A stretch of 64,000 nucleotides of DNA. Origin: Nematopogon swammerdamellus. Lineage: Eukaryota > Arthropoda > Insecta > Lepidoptera > Adelidae. The translations under genes were made by a program, and so were the position numbers. The DNA lies in assembly GCA_946902875.1 (NCBI GenBank), contig OX336336.1, positions 4,000,545-4,064,544 on the forward strand, in the 5' to 3' direction. The notes under the pieces were generated by a model. The model saw only the letters and a program-made list of their open reading frames with translations, did not search any database and was not told the origin of the DNA. Below are positions 52,244-62,413 of the stretch, piece by piece (position 1 is the stretch's first letter; every line of letters starts with the position of its first letter).

Positions 52244-52545
52244 TCGTGTAACAAAAGAATTCGATTTTTTTTAGCTAACATTATTGATTGATTTCTATCC
52301 GAAACTAAATAGCTTTCGCTGAAAATGTTTTCTTTAAAAGAAAAAACATTTTTACTTTCTCCATACATTTTTAAATACCTATTCCTCAAATATATGGGTG
52401 AAGATCTTTTTTTTTTTGCCCCAAGTGGTGGAACAAAAGATGTTCAGAATATGAAATACTACACGCCCAGCCTTCATGCTAACACCCATTTTTGAAACAG
52501 GGCGTTTAATGAAATACCTACATTACAAGCACACTGTTCATATAT

Positions 52546-53057
52546 AGGTCTTTCAAAATTAGTTAATAGTACGCTAAGGGCCCCCCTGTATCATATAGGG
52601 AGTAAAACCTATATAATGTTTTTTGGACCTTGGGCTTTTTTTTATGTAAAATTTTCTTTTTATGTATTTAAATAAAAAAATAGGTGGTTGATTTTTATAG
52701 CCTTACCGATTCAGTTTCATAACAGTAACAAAAAAGTATTTTTTACCATTATGATGTAACACGTGTAAGTTGGTAAAAAAAATGAAATTCTTTCTATCCC
52801 ATACTAATAAAACTAAAATTGTGGTTTTTCACAATTTCTGAAAGAAATAGGTCTATATATTGGAAGACTTTTTAGTTCCTGGCATGAAACTGAAACGATT
52901 AAGAAAAACCTTTTTTTTTTTAATTTTATCTTAAAAAAATTTTTTTCTGTAAAAAAAAATCTTTGTTCTTCAAAAGTGATCTATTTCGGATACAGCACCC
53001 TCCCCCCCCCCCCCCCCCCTACTCCTTAGCGTACTATTAACTAATTTTGAAAGACCT
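52546..53057. mobile_element. MITE with poly-C, 34-bp inverted repeats
   Basis: AGGTCTTTCAAAATTAGTTA ATAGTACGCTAAGG at the left, inverted at the right. TATAT lies on both sides (52541-52545, 53058-53062), also compatible with a TA duplication. A long C run sits at about 53003-53020. Confidence 0.85.
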
Positions 53058-53146
53058 TATATAACGTAGGTACATGAGTTTACAAATATTTTTTCGAACC
53101 TTGACCCCCCCCGAAACAAAATCCTGGGTACGGCCCTGGGTACTTG

Positions 53147-53890
53147 TTTATCTTCAGACGGGCAGCGGCCTCAGAAGCACAACCAGCTTCTCTCAAAGAC
53201 TTGATGACGTGCGATGGAGCCAGGGTGTCTACGCAAGTCACATCCCAGACGAGAGTTTTACCTTCTGACCATGGTATTAATGTCATCCCGTCTGCGCGTT
53301 TTCCGTCGTCTCGGCTGATATTAGGCTCTAAAACAGCTGGTACACCAGCAGATGCAAATGCCCGTCTGAAGATGTCATTAAGCATGCTATGACGCGGGAT
53401 GCGGCCGGCGCTTCTAGTACAGTGTAATCCGTGCCTGCCATTTGACTCTACTCTAGACCCACAAACGCATGTATGCTGTTGAACTATGTCGCAACCAAGT
53501 CGAAGCCCGACCGAGATGCGTAGCATGTTGTTATCTAGTAACGTACCTAGCTGCTTGGATGGTAGGGCGTGAAGCCAAGCTCCAGATTCAGGTCTACAAA
53601 CTGCCTTATATCGGGCTTCATCTTCCGAGGAACTAAATATTATAGATTGCTAATTTCATCCCAGGCTCTCTGTACTCTAATGGCAGTTGGTGTTTCCGAA
53701 TGAAGAGATTCCCATAAGCTGGTGACTTCAGCAAGGTGACAGATTTCGGGCCCGTTTCCATTACCGGTTAATATGTGAGAAACAAGACCCGAAACACTGT
53801 GCACCGATGACAAAAAAGCAGGAAGACATAAGTCTGAAACACGCCTCACGCCTAGACCCCCGTTTCTAATTGGTAGAGTAGCCTGGATCC
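53147..53890 (-). pseudogene. Retroelement ORF: post-RT region with Cys/His motif and nuclease-like motif
   Basis: The minus strand reads LPIRNGGLGVRRVSD near 53870, breaks frame near 53645, then is open for about 127 codons before the hAT insertion. Within that part are [17 protein letters not shown] (residues 20-36), [15 protein letters not shown] and DGKRADG (74-80), and LVWDVTCVD (92-100). This combination recurs widely in animal retroelement-derived proteins; the E/D...DG...WDxT pattern resembles a PD-(D/E)XK nuclease, which is inference. The RT itself is outside this truncated copy. Confidence 0.75.
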
Positions 53891-53929
53891 ATTGATCTTC
53901 TTAATTACTTGATTATATAATACGAAAAA

Positions 53930-54155
53930 AATACGTTTCTTGTATGGGAAACCCCTTAATTTTTACTTTTTCTATTTTTTATTATTTCTTGTTTTATATC
54001 CGCCATAATTACACATATTCTGTAAAAATTTCAACGGGCTACCTATTACGGTTCTAGAGATACAGCCCTCGGACAGACGGACGGACGAACAGACAGACAG
54101 ACAGACGGCGGTGTAGGCTTAGTAATAGGCTTCCGTACGGGATACGGAAACCTAA
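53930..54155 (+). mobile_element. Rep-E 3' half
   Basis: CTTGTATGGGAAACCCCTTA, AAAATTTCAACGGGCTACCT, GGAC/GACA microsatellite and CTTCCGTACGGGATACGGAA ACCTAAAA. Confidence 0.82.
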
Positions 54156-54330
54156 AAAAGCGGCCAAGCCAGTCGAACTCGTGTGGAGAGGGTTCTGTAT
54201 CATTCCGGTTTCCGTGAGAACTTTAAAAGAATTAGGATTTTCAGAATTCCTGTATTCCGTATTTTTTTTTTTTCGAAATTTTAGACTCAGGAGTTTCCGA
54301 GAGAGGGAGAGAGGGGGGGAATTCTCAATA
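54156..54330 (+). mobile_element. Rep-E-related start fragment
   Basis: AAGCGGCCAAGCCAGTCGAA and GAGGGTTCTGTATCATTCCG, then TTCGAAATTTTAGACTCAGG, shared with 17.84 kb. A GA/G-rich tract follows. Confidence 0.6.
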
Positions 54331-54636
54331 TTTTTTCATATTTTCTTTAATATCTTTTAAACTTTAAATTTAAAATTTATAAAAAAATACCTATATTTGT
54401 ATTCCTTCCTTGTAACGAGCCCTTTTCATTGATACGCGTACGTCACATGATGAATTAAAAAAAAAATTTTACGTTCCAATTTGTTCCCCAAAAATTGACC
54501 CCCAAAATCGAAGTTCGTTCATTTACGCTATACTTACTCTGTAAATATACCAAATTTCAGTTTTTTTTTGTCGGTAAATTCGGAGAAAATAAGCTACAAG
54601 ATACAAGACAAGACTGATCCTATATAAGGGCTCCGT
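54331..54636. other. AT-rich stretch
   Basis: No gene recognised; possibly decayed Rep-E interior. Confidence 0.45.
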
Positions 54637-55031
54637 TTTTAGGGTTCCGTATCCGTCGTACGGGACCCTATTCTACGTCGTCTATCTGTCTGTCTGTCCG
54701 TCTGTCCGAGGGCTGTATCTCTAGAACCGTAATAGGTAGTCCGTTGAAATTTTCACAGAATATGTATGTGTTATTTATTAGTTATTACGGCCGATATAAC
54801 AACAAATAATAAAAATAAGAAAAAAATTCACGGGGGGGACCCCCGTGAATTTTTTTCTTATTTTTAATTATTTTTTTATATAAGAAACTAAAAAGTGTAT
54901 GCGCGCCATCTACCGAAAAGATTATGAAGCATTTTAACTAATCCATAGATCGCGTGAGTGGCGCTGACCATGGCATGGCGATACGGAACCCTCGGTGCGC
55001 GAGTTCGACTCGCACTTGGCCGATTTTTTTT
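54637..55031 (-). mobile_element. Rep-E copy with a central perfect palindrome
   Basis: Both ends present (AGGGTTCCGTATCCGTCGTA; GTGCGCGAGTTCGACTCGCA CTTGGCCG). The GAAGCATTTTAACTAATC block matches the 15.5-kb copy. A 55-bp palindrome occupies 54811-54865. Confidence 0.85.
54811..54865. repeat. 55-bp hairpin, 26-bp perfect arms
   Basis: AATAAGAAAAAAATTCACGG GGG and its perfect inverse, with a 3-base spacer. Lies within Rep-E. Confidence 0.85.
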
Positions 55032-55343
55032 TCCTCTTTTGAGGTGCGGCACCCTAAAAACCAGACTGACTGCCCTAAATGCCCCGTCATAAACCATAAA
55101 CCTCGATAAATATCAAAGAAAGCTATCACGATAAGAAGCGTGCAGTAAAATTGTCAAACAAAGGAAACACGGTTAACGTAAACGTTCACTTGCGAAACCA
55201 TATCGATTGTCATCGATCAAATAGGTCGTGTCGACAAATTGACAATGTAATTCTTCGTTGCGACCACAGTTGCGTTGCGACATCGTCGAAACATGCGCTC
55301 CATTTGTCTCGATTCGTCAGTCGTGGGTCGGTGGAGTATATTG
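55032..55343. other. Unassigned stretch
   Basis: No gene or family recognised. Confidence 0.4.
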
Positions 55344-55528
55344 TTTTTTTTTTATAGAAACTGACACGGTTGGCTACATCACCTACTATATCATCCTTGG
55401 TGTCAGCCCATAACACCTCGGTGAGCTAGGTGCCGTGTCAGTGCCCGCTACACTGAACTAAACGAAAAATACAGACTATTTACATAGCCGCTTCGATCTA
55501 TCTTTCATTCGGGGTGATGGTACCGACC
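55344..55528 (-). mobile_element. SINE-A body copy, diverged
   Basis: Poly-T, ATAGAAACTGACACGGTTGG, a body shortened by about 20 bp at GTGTCAGTGCCCGCTACACT, and truncation near GATGGTACCGACC. Confidence 0.84.
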
Positions 55529-55545
55529 AATCCGTATGAACCTCT

Positions 55546-55858
55546 CAGTCAGTCAGTCAGTCAGTCAGCGTGTAAGCGTCCACTGCTGGACATACGCCTC
55601 TCCAATTTTCCTCCAATCCTCCCGGTCTTCAGCGGTACGGAACCACTGCTTTCCGCCGACGTACTTTATGTCGTCGTCCCACCTGGCGGGTGGTCTTCCC
55701 ACACTCCGTTTTCCTGTCCACGGCCGCCAGTGTAGGACACGGTTACTCCAACGGTCATCGTCTCTTCGGCTGACGTGCCCAGCCCACTGCCACTTGAGCT
55801 TAGCCACCCGGTCGGTGTCCAATATCGACGACTTTTGATGAACCTCTACCACCTGCAT
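55546..55858 (-). pseudogene. RTE LINE C-terminus, best-preserved copy
   Basis: Open for 97 codons on the minus strand: AKLKWQWAGHVSRRDDDRWS, GKRSVGRPPARWDDDIKYVG, WFRTAEDREDWRKIGEAYVQ and QW. It ends in CTGA repeats (55548-55567). These are the final ~90 residues of an RTE polyprotein; endonuclease and RT are absent. Confidence 0.88.
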
Positions 55859-55925
55859 AATATTATGAATTTCTGATCCATTCTATTATATTCCAATCTA
55901 CTTTTGTTACCTAAATGCCAGCCGT

Positions 55926-56262
55926 ACCGTGGGGCCGGCACTTAAAAAGAATAACCCCACTGCATCTCTCCCCGTGCATGTCGTAAAAGGCGACTAAGGG
56001 ATAAGGACAAGATGCCGTGCTAAAGGGCGACAGGTTCGCCACCTCTCACCTTGGCAGTTGGCACGGTACTTCCACCGAGTCATGCAGCAGGTGGGTTTTC
56101 GCGCCTTACTTGCTGCTTGATCGATTGAAACTTGTTCGAATACTTTGCGAAACGCGGTGGTCGGTGTTGTGCTGTAATTTACCAGAGTTCTTGCAGCACA
56201 ACACCGATTACTCTGCTTACCCAGATTGTCGGGATTCAGCGTGTGTGATATGTATGTATGTA
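55926..56262 (+). mobile_element. Rep-C, complete reference copy
   Basis: Start TACCGTGGGGCCGGCACTTA; blocks GCATCTCTCCCCGTGCATGT, GGCGACTAAGGGATAAGGAC and CCACCTCTCACCTTGGCAGT. Hairpin GGTGTTGTGCTG / CAGCACAACACC follows, then the end GATTGTCGGGATTCAGCGTG and TATGTATGTATG. About 337 bp, non-coding. The tail suggests a SINE or LINE-derived element. A long ORF that starts inside it at 56017 is only a read-through. Confidence 0.87.
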
Positions 56263-56787
56263 AGTAGGTACGCCAGCCAGATTCAAGACTATAGAAATGT
56301 TAATAAGTGTGAACGGAAAGCGAAGATGCTGAGTTGTTGTAACACTTTGCACAATGCCGCATTGTCTCCGAACACGGACGGACAGACAACAGGAGCGCAC
56401 CTTGTTCCGGACAAGCGCGAAGATAAGGATGCCATTGTTGAAGTCACCCCGATTGTGAATGAGGTGGGTTCAATCAATTATAGTGCATTCACAGATGGAA
56501 GATCTGAACAGGTACTTCGATGGCAAATTCTTGACAGTCCATCTGAACATTCTTGTTCAATCCTTTTGTTTATTGTTTATTTATCTTCTTTTGGCAATAC
56601 ACTGCGCTCAGATTTGTCGTATTTAGATTGCAACATTCCACCAGTTCGATTAACACAGCGAAGAAGAACTGACAAGAAACTTCACTGGAATTTTTTTCAA
56701 TGTGCCCTTTTTTTACTTAACAAAAATGTTTGCCACTATCTAAACACGCATTTGCTGATTTGGTGGTCAGGTCACACATAAATCATA
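56263..56787 (+). other. Unrecognised open stretch (about 170 codons)
   Basis: The plus-strand frame stays open from Rep-C to a stop at 56779. The non-repeat part includes KREDKDAIVEVTPIVNEVG, SAFTDGRSEQVLRWQ and a hydrophobic stretch ILLFIVYLSSFG. No family recognised. It may be an exon, a transposon gene scrap or chance. Confidence 0.3.
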
Positions 56788-58092
56788 TAAGGAACGCACG
56801 AATGGAAGCAGTAGTCACTTCAGACATAAGTAGAATGCCAGAATTCAACCTCTCCGTATAACGACAAGTAACGCACGAAAGGAAGCAGTAATCACTTCAG
56901 ATATAAGTAAAATTCCAGAATTCAGCCTCTCCGCATAACGATAAGGAACGCACGAATGGAAGCAGTAGTCACTTCAGACATAAGTAGAATGCCAGAATTC
57001 AACCTCTCCGTATAACGACAAGTAACGCACGAAAGGAAGCAGTAATCACTTCAGATATAAGTAGAATTCCAGAATTAAGCCTCTCCGCATAACGATAAGG
57101 AACGCACGAATGGAAGCAGTAATCACTTCAGAGATAAGTGGAAAGTCAGAATTCAACGTCTCCATATAACGATAAGGAACGCACGAATGGAAGCAGTAAT
57201 CACTTCAGACATAAGTAGAATGCCAGAATTCAACCTCTCCGTATAACGACAAGGAACGCACGAATGGAAGCAGTAATCACTTCAGACATAATTAGAAAGC
57301 CAGAATTCAACCTCTCCGCGTAACGACAAGGAACGCAGGAATGGTAGCTAGCAGTAACCACTTCAGACATAAGTAGAAAGCCAGAATTCAACCTCTCCGT
57401 ATAACGATAAGGAACGCACGAATGGAAGTAGTAATCACTTCAGACATAAGTAGAATGCCAGAATTCAACCTCTCCGTATAACGACAAGGAACGCACGAAT
57501 GGAAGCAGTAATCACTTCAGACATAAGTAGAATGCCAGAATTCATCCTCTCCGTATAACGATAAGGAACGCACGAAAGGAAGCAGTAATCACTTCAGACA
57601 TAAGTAGAATTCCAGAATTCAACCTCTCCGTATAACGACAAGGAACGCACGAATGGTAGCTAGCATAGCCACTTCAGACATAAGGAGAAAGCCAGAATTC
57701 AACCTCTCCGTATAGCGATAAGGAACGCACAAATGGAAGTAGTAATCACTTCAGACATAAGTAGAATGCCAGAATTCAACCTCTCCGTATAACGACAAGG
57801 AACGCACGAATGGAAGCAGTAATCACTTCAGACATAAGTAGAATGCCAGAATTCAACCTCTCCGTATAACGATAAGGAACGCACGAAAGGAAGCAGTAAT
57901 CACTTCAGACATAAGTAGTATTCCAGAATTCAACCTCTCCGTTACACGTTACGTTATAAGGAACGCACGAATGGAAGCAGTAATCACTTCAGACATAAGT
58001 AGAAAGCCAGAATTCAACCTCTCTGTATAACGACAAGGAACGCACGAATGGAAGCAGTAATCACTTCAGACATAAGTAGAAAGCCAGAATTG
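56788..58092. repeat. 77-bp satellite, about 17 copies
   Basis: Step of 77 bp (GGAACGCACG at 56791, related words at 56868 and 56945). The unit contains GAACGCACGAATGGAAGCAG, ATCACTTCAGACATAAGTAG and CAGAATTCAACCTCTCCGTA. Two unit types alternate at the left end (AATGGAAGCAGTAGTC versus AAAGGAAGCAGTAATC). Some units have a 3-6 bp insertion (GGTAGCTAGCA). 77 is not a multiple of three and no ORF persists. Confidence 0.95.
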
Positions 58093-58340
58093 GCCCTGGA
58101 ATGCGCTCAGTCCCGAGCCGAGCCGTCCGAAGACACCGTGAAACTAATCGCTGATGGATAGATCAAAGCAGGAAGATGAAAGCGCAATCATAAATATCCA
58201 AGTGAGATCGCTTCCCGTTGTCGTACAACGTTTGGTCACGCCATGATAGATGTGTCAGGAATTGAATAGACTTCATCAAATACTCATTTCTTACAAAGAC
58301 ATTTTGCGGATATGTTCTGTGTTTTTGATTATCATCATCA
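58093..58340. other. Unassigned stretch
   Basis: No gene recognised; ends in ATC repeats before Hel-J. Confidence 0.45.
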
Positions 58341-58739
58341 TCAATACTAATAATAAATCTGTGAGGGATGGTCATGATGGAGTAAGTTACTTTGTTTTAT
58401 GAGATACTGCGTCTGTAGACTCTATGCATCATATGCATGGTACTAAAACTAAATTGAAATTTTTTAGAAATATTTTCTGTATGTATGTTCCTCCATAACT
58501 CTTAAACCGATAATCCGAATTCCATGAAACTTAGTACAAGCACATTTAACTATACGTGACACAGGACAGGCAAAATATTCCGTTTCGGTTACGCTAAGAT
58601 GTGGCTCTCATAAAAAACTGATTGTTCCGCGCGCCGAAATAAAGGTAATGCAGGAACGCAGCTCGGCCTTCTTTCTTACTTGCTTACTTTCTTTTTTAAA
58701 TACGAATTTCACACGAGCGAAGCCGCAGGCAAAAGCTAG
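58341..58739 (+). mobile_element. Hel-J, complete copy
   Basis: A|TCAATACTAATAATAAATCT start, CACGAGCGAAGCCGCAGGCA AAAGCTAG|T end. About 399 bp, non-coding. Confidence 0.82.
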
Positions 58740-58761
58740 TGTCTTCTATAAATACATACAG

Positions 58762-58975
58762 CCTCCTCTCACCTTGGCACGGTCCTTCCACCGAATCATG
58801 CAGCAGGTGGGTCTTCGTGCCTTACTTGCTGCTTGTCCTTGTCTATCTTGTCCTAATATATTGCTAAACGTGGTGGTCGGTGTTGTGATGTAATTTACAA
58901 GTGTTTGCAGCACAACACCGATTACTCTGCTTACCCCGATTGTCGGGATACAGCGTGTGATATGTATGTATGAAA
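58762..58975 (+). mobile_element. Rep-C 3' two-thirds
   Basis: CCTCTCACCTTGGCACGGTC to GATACAGCGTGTGATATGTA TG. It follows Hel-J by 22 bp. Confidence 0.85.
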
Positions 58976-59017
58976 GCAATGGTGAAAACCTTTTAGGTTT
59001 GTATATGAAAAAAAAAT

Positions 59018-59050
59018 GTAGAGTATGTAATGCCATTTACATACTCTACA
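59018..59050. repeat. Short palindrome between opposed Rep-C copies
   Basis: GTAGAGTATGTAA, a 6-base loop, TTACATACTCTAC. Confidence 0.6.
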
Positions 59051-59059
59051 TACCGTAGC

Positions 59060-59275
59060 CGAACGCTGTATTCCGACAATCAGGGTAAGCAGAGTAATCG
59101 GTGATGTGCTGCAAGAACTCTGGAAAATTGCAACACAACATCGACCACCGCGTTCAGCAAAGTATTCGGACAAGATAACTATCAAGCAGCAAGTAAGGCA
59201 CGAAGACCCACCCGCTGCGTGACTCGGCGGAAGGACCGTTCCGAGAGGTGGCTATCCTGTCGCCCTTTAGTATGC
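59060..59275 (-). mobile_element. Rep-C 3' two-thirds, inverted
   Basis: AACGCTGTATTCCGACAATC through AAGATAACTATCAAGCAGCA AG to GGTGGCTATCCTGTCGCCCT TTAG. Tail-to-tail with the previous copy. Confidence 0.83.
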
Positions 59276-59784
59276 CATTTATTTGCGCAAAAAGCATCAA
59301 CAATGCCACACAGGTGGTATCATCACTGCAGGTCATCAAGGCGGCCTCCATCCAAGTCGTGTCAGTTTCTTCCCATCACCGTATTCTTCGCGTCACTCCG
59401 CTCGCGCGCGGCGCGGCCTTCTCCGTGACATGACATGTCACTTTTACCAGCTCTCACAATGCGCGGATTCAATAGACGGCTCTCGTACTCAACACCAATG
59501 TTACAGTGACGCGCTCACGCGTGGAAAAAATTGTGGAACTATAAGAAAATGTCGACGATATGAAATGACAGTGTGCGTTTGGAAGTGAAGATATTAAATT
59601 GAATGAGATTAATAATATCGAACAATAAGCCACGATCTTTCCAACTCTTGTCTTTATTCACTGTATGTAATTAATGGATTTCTTTGCTTGTAGAAAATTA
59701 TTTAGAAATTGTTCGCCGCTTTTTATTACACTTGAAGCTTAACTGTTCAATTAGGTATGTCAGTGGATCTTCGATCATTTATTG
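59276..59784. other. Unassigned stretch
   Basis: A plus-strand ORF of 101 codons (59283-59588) has no motif. CpG-rich patch CTCGCGCGCGGCGCGGCC at 59401-59418. Confidence 0.4.
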
Positions 59785-60196
59785 TTTTTTTTTTTATGAA
59801 AACTGACACGGTTGGCTACATCACCTACAACATCCGTGATGTCAGCCCATAACCGCAGATGAGATACACCGGGTGAACTAGGTGCCATGGCAGTGCTACC
59901 CTTCGTTTCATGTCGGCTGTATACACTGAACTGGACGAAAAAACCAAGAACTATTTACATGGCCTTTTCGACCGACCTGTTTCTTTCGGTGCGGTGGTAT
60001 AAACCCGGGCGGGATAACCTCTACCACCTAGTAAGGTAAGAAGGTAAGGGACCTACAGCTTTACGTGGAATCCGATCCACGGTCAGCCTCCAACAGTCGA
60101 GCGGTTACCGACCCATCCATCCACTGACCGCGCCCAGGTGTGTTTATGATCCGACCGACAGTCGACCGACCGCACCACTGAGCCATCGAGGCTGAC
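59785..60196 (-). mobile_element. SINE-A, full length
   Basis: Poly-T, 3' end, body and head to CCACTGAGCCATCGAGGCTG AC. It has an internal 14-bp insertion near CCGCAGATGAGATA and a doubled GACCGACAGTCGACCGACCG. Confidence 0.9.
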
Positions 60197-60245
60197 AAAT
60201 TTATTTCGCCAAAGAACACACAACATTAACAATTTCATTGATTTC
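60197..60245 (-). mobile_element. LINE 3' tail scrap
   Basis: AAATTTATTTCGCCAAAGAA CACACAAC, as at 16330. Adjacent to the SINE-A head. Confidence 0.55.
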
Positions 60246-60591
60246 ATTCATTGTTATATCTGAATCTGGTGTCACTTGCACCGGCCGCCGCCGCCGCCGC
60301 GCCGGTCGTGATCGACATGCGATAGACAGACAACTCGCTCGTGAGTTGGATATCAACATGTGATATTAATACGACAATGCCTCATAATATCTATTAGCAG
60401 GCCCGATCACCTTCTGTATTCAAGGTTACGACAGGTAGAGTTTGCACTTCAACACTGTGAAGGAGTCTATAGGAGAGATGTTCAGGATATAAGTTTTATC
60501 GGTAGGTAGGTATACCTACGTGCCTGCTCAGAGTACAGAACACCTAGCCTATACCTGGATTGTTTTTATTACTATCATCAATCATCATCAA
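60246..60591. other. Unassigned stretch
   Basis: CCG repeats at 60281-60300. No gene recognised. Confidence 0.45.
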
Positions 60592-60968
60592 TCAATACTA
60601 CTAATGATAAATCTGTAAGCGATGGTTATGGAGTAAGTTACTTTGTTTTATGAGATACTGAGTTTGTAGACTCTATGCTTTGATACTTAAACTAAATTGA
60701 TGATTTTTAGAAATCTTTTCTTTATGTATGTATGTATGTTCCTCCATAACTCTTAAACTGATCATCCGAATTCTATGATACTTAGTACAAGCACATTTAA
60801 CTATACGGGACAAAGGATAGGCTAAATAAAATTCAGTTCCTGTTACGCTACGATGTGGCTCTCACACAAACCTAATTTGTTCCGCGCGCCGAAATAAACG
60901 TACGGTAGCGGCTTACTTACTTTCTTCTTTACGAATTTCACGCGAGCGAAGCCGCAGGCAAAAGCTAG
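60592..60968 (+). mobile_element. Hel-J, complete copy
   Basis: A|TCAATACTACTAATGATAAA start and CGCGAGCGAAGCCGCAGGCA AAAGCTAG|T end. Confidence 0.82.
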
Positions 60969-60978
60969 TTATCTAATA

Positions 60979-61310
60979 ATACCGTGTGGGGCCGAAACTT
61001 GAAATAATAGCTCCACTGAATCACTCCCTGTGCATGTCGTAAAAGTCGCCTGAGGGATAAGGACAATATGCCGTCCTAAAGGGCGACAGGTTAGGCACCT
61101 CTCACCTTGGCACGGTCATCTTCCTTCCTTCCACCGAGTCATCTAGCAGGTGGGTCTTCGTGCCTTACTTGCCGCTTGATAGTTATCTTGTCCGAATACT
61201 TTTCTAAACGTGGTGGCCGGTGTTGTGCTGTAATTTACCCACAGTAATTGCAGCGCAACACCGATTACATTGCTTAGGTACCCAGATTGTCGTGATACAG
61301 CGTGTGTTAG
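60979..61310 (+). mobile_element. Rep-C, complete copy
   Basis: TACCGTGTGGGGCCGAAACT start; GATACAGCGTGTGTTAGGTA end. The hairpin and all conserved blocks are present with more substitutions than the 55.9-kb copy. Confidence 0.85.
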
Positions 61311-61329
61311 GTATGCATTTATGGATGTA

Positions 61330-61530
61330 GATAGATAGGATAGAAAATTCTTCATTGCTCCAGTACCTAAACATTAAACAGTAACAAATACATTAAACAA
61401 TTTACATAAGGTGCAAAGGCGGACTTATCCCTTACAGAGATTTCTTACAGTCAACCTTTGGATGTTTGAGATTCGATAATATTGTGGAATGTAAGTAGGT
61501 AGGTAGCAAAAGAGTCGAGCGTGAGAATTG
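61330..61530 (-). mobile_element. LINE 3' end with TCTA repeats
   Basis: Same 3' end as 20629 (AAAGGCGGACTTATCCCTTA, GTCAACCTTTGGATGTTTGA). Confidence 0.75.
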
Positions 61531-61880
61531 AAGATAAAATAATAATATTGTATGTATTGTATGTATGTAGGTAATATGTATGTAGGTAAATGTAGATAAA
61601 TAGTGGAAACCAGCAGCGATGGTGGGTTCGGTATAGACCAGCAACCTCTTGACTTTTGCCCACGCACGTGACGCACGCCCTACGTTCCCACACAGACGGA
61701 CGACGACGACGGTGTCATCGCCGTAAGCGTCGTCGTCGTTGCATCCAAGATTAACCAGTAACCCAGTCAGCATCGTCTCTGGAGTTTCGCAACACGGGTC
61801 ACGCTCTCCGCTCCGCCGCATACCGCTAGAGTTTTCCAGCTCTAAGATGGCGCATCCTGGTACTCAGTACTAAAGCAGGG
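61531..61880. other. Unassigned stretch
   Basis: Minus-strand ORFs here (one of 129 codons ending in LINE tail) lack recognised motifs, though the stretch near 61680-61820 is CpG-rich and could be low-copy. Confidence 0.4.
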
Positions 61881-62290
61881 TTTTTTTATGGAAACAGGCA
61901 CGGTTGGCTACATCACCTACACTACAACATTCGTGATGTCAGCCCATAACACCGGGTGAGCTAGGTGCCGTGTCAGTGCTTCCTATCATTTCATGTCGGC
62001 TACACTGAACTGGACGGAAAACACGAACTATTTACATAGCCGTTTCGACCGACGTTTCGCTAAGTGCGGTGGCACAGAACTCCATTATCTTTGCGCGGTG
62101 GTATCAACCCGGCCGGGATACCTAGTAAGACAACTAGTAGACACCTATACTAGTAAGTTAAGAAGGGAAGGGACCTACAGTTTAACGTGGAATCCGAACC
62201 ACGGTCAACCTCCAACGGTGGAGCGGTCACCCATCCAAGTACCGCGCTCAGAGAGTCGACCGACCGCACCACTGAGCTACCGAAGCTGAC
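61881..62290 (-). mobile_element. SINE-A, full length with small duplication
   Basis: Poly-T, 3' end, body with partly duplicated GTGCGGTGGCAC / GCGCGGTGGTATCAACCC, B box region GTGGAATCCGAACCACGG, and head GAGCTACCGAAGCTGAC. Confidence 0.9.
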
Positions 62291-62413
62291 CGAGGTGCTC
62301 AGTAAAATGTTATTCAGCGTTTATAAAGATTTAGAAATCTCTCCATTTACATTCAAATTTATAAATTTGGTAATTCTTAGTAAGATACACAAAAAAATTT
62401 AGTTCCTCTCCTC

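Larger units (their letters stand above)
50496..53138. mobile_element. hAT-type element with exact 8-bp duplication
   Basis: The left end is CAAGGCCGTACCCAGGGG; the right end read inwards is CAGGGCCGTACCCAGGAT. The duplication GGTACTTG is at 50488-50495 and 53139-53146. Both ends continue into G/C homopolymer-rich sequence. There is no transposase. Its interior is a dock for SINE-A pieces, Rep-E with Rep-G, and a poly-C MITE. It interrupts a retroelement ORF. Confidence 0.9.

Noticed and set aside
52102..52389. Ser/Val/Cys-rich ORF
   Set aside because: Arises from the GGAC/GACA microsatellite of Rep-E.
56017..56781. 254-codon ORF as a protein gene
   Set aside because: Its first third is Rep-C repeat sequence; only the later part could be coding and it has no recognised domain.
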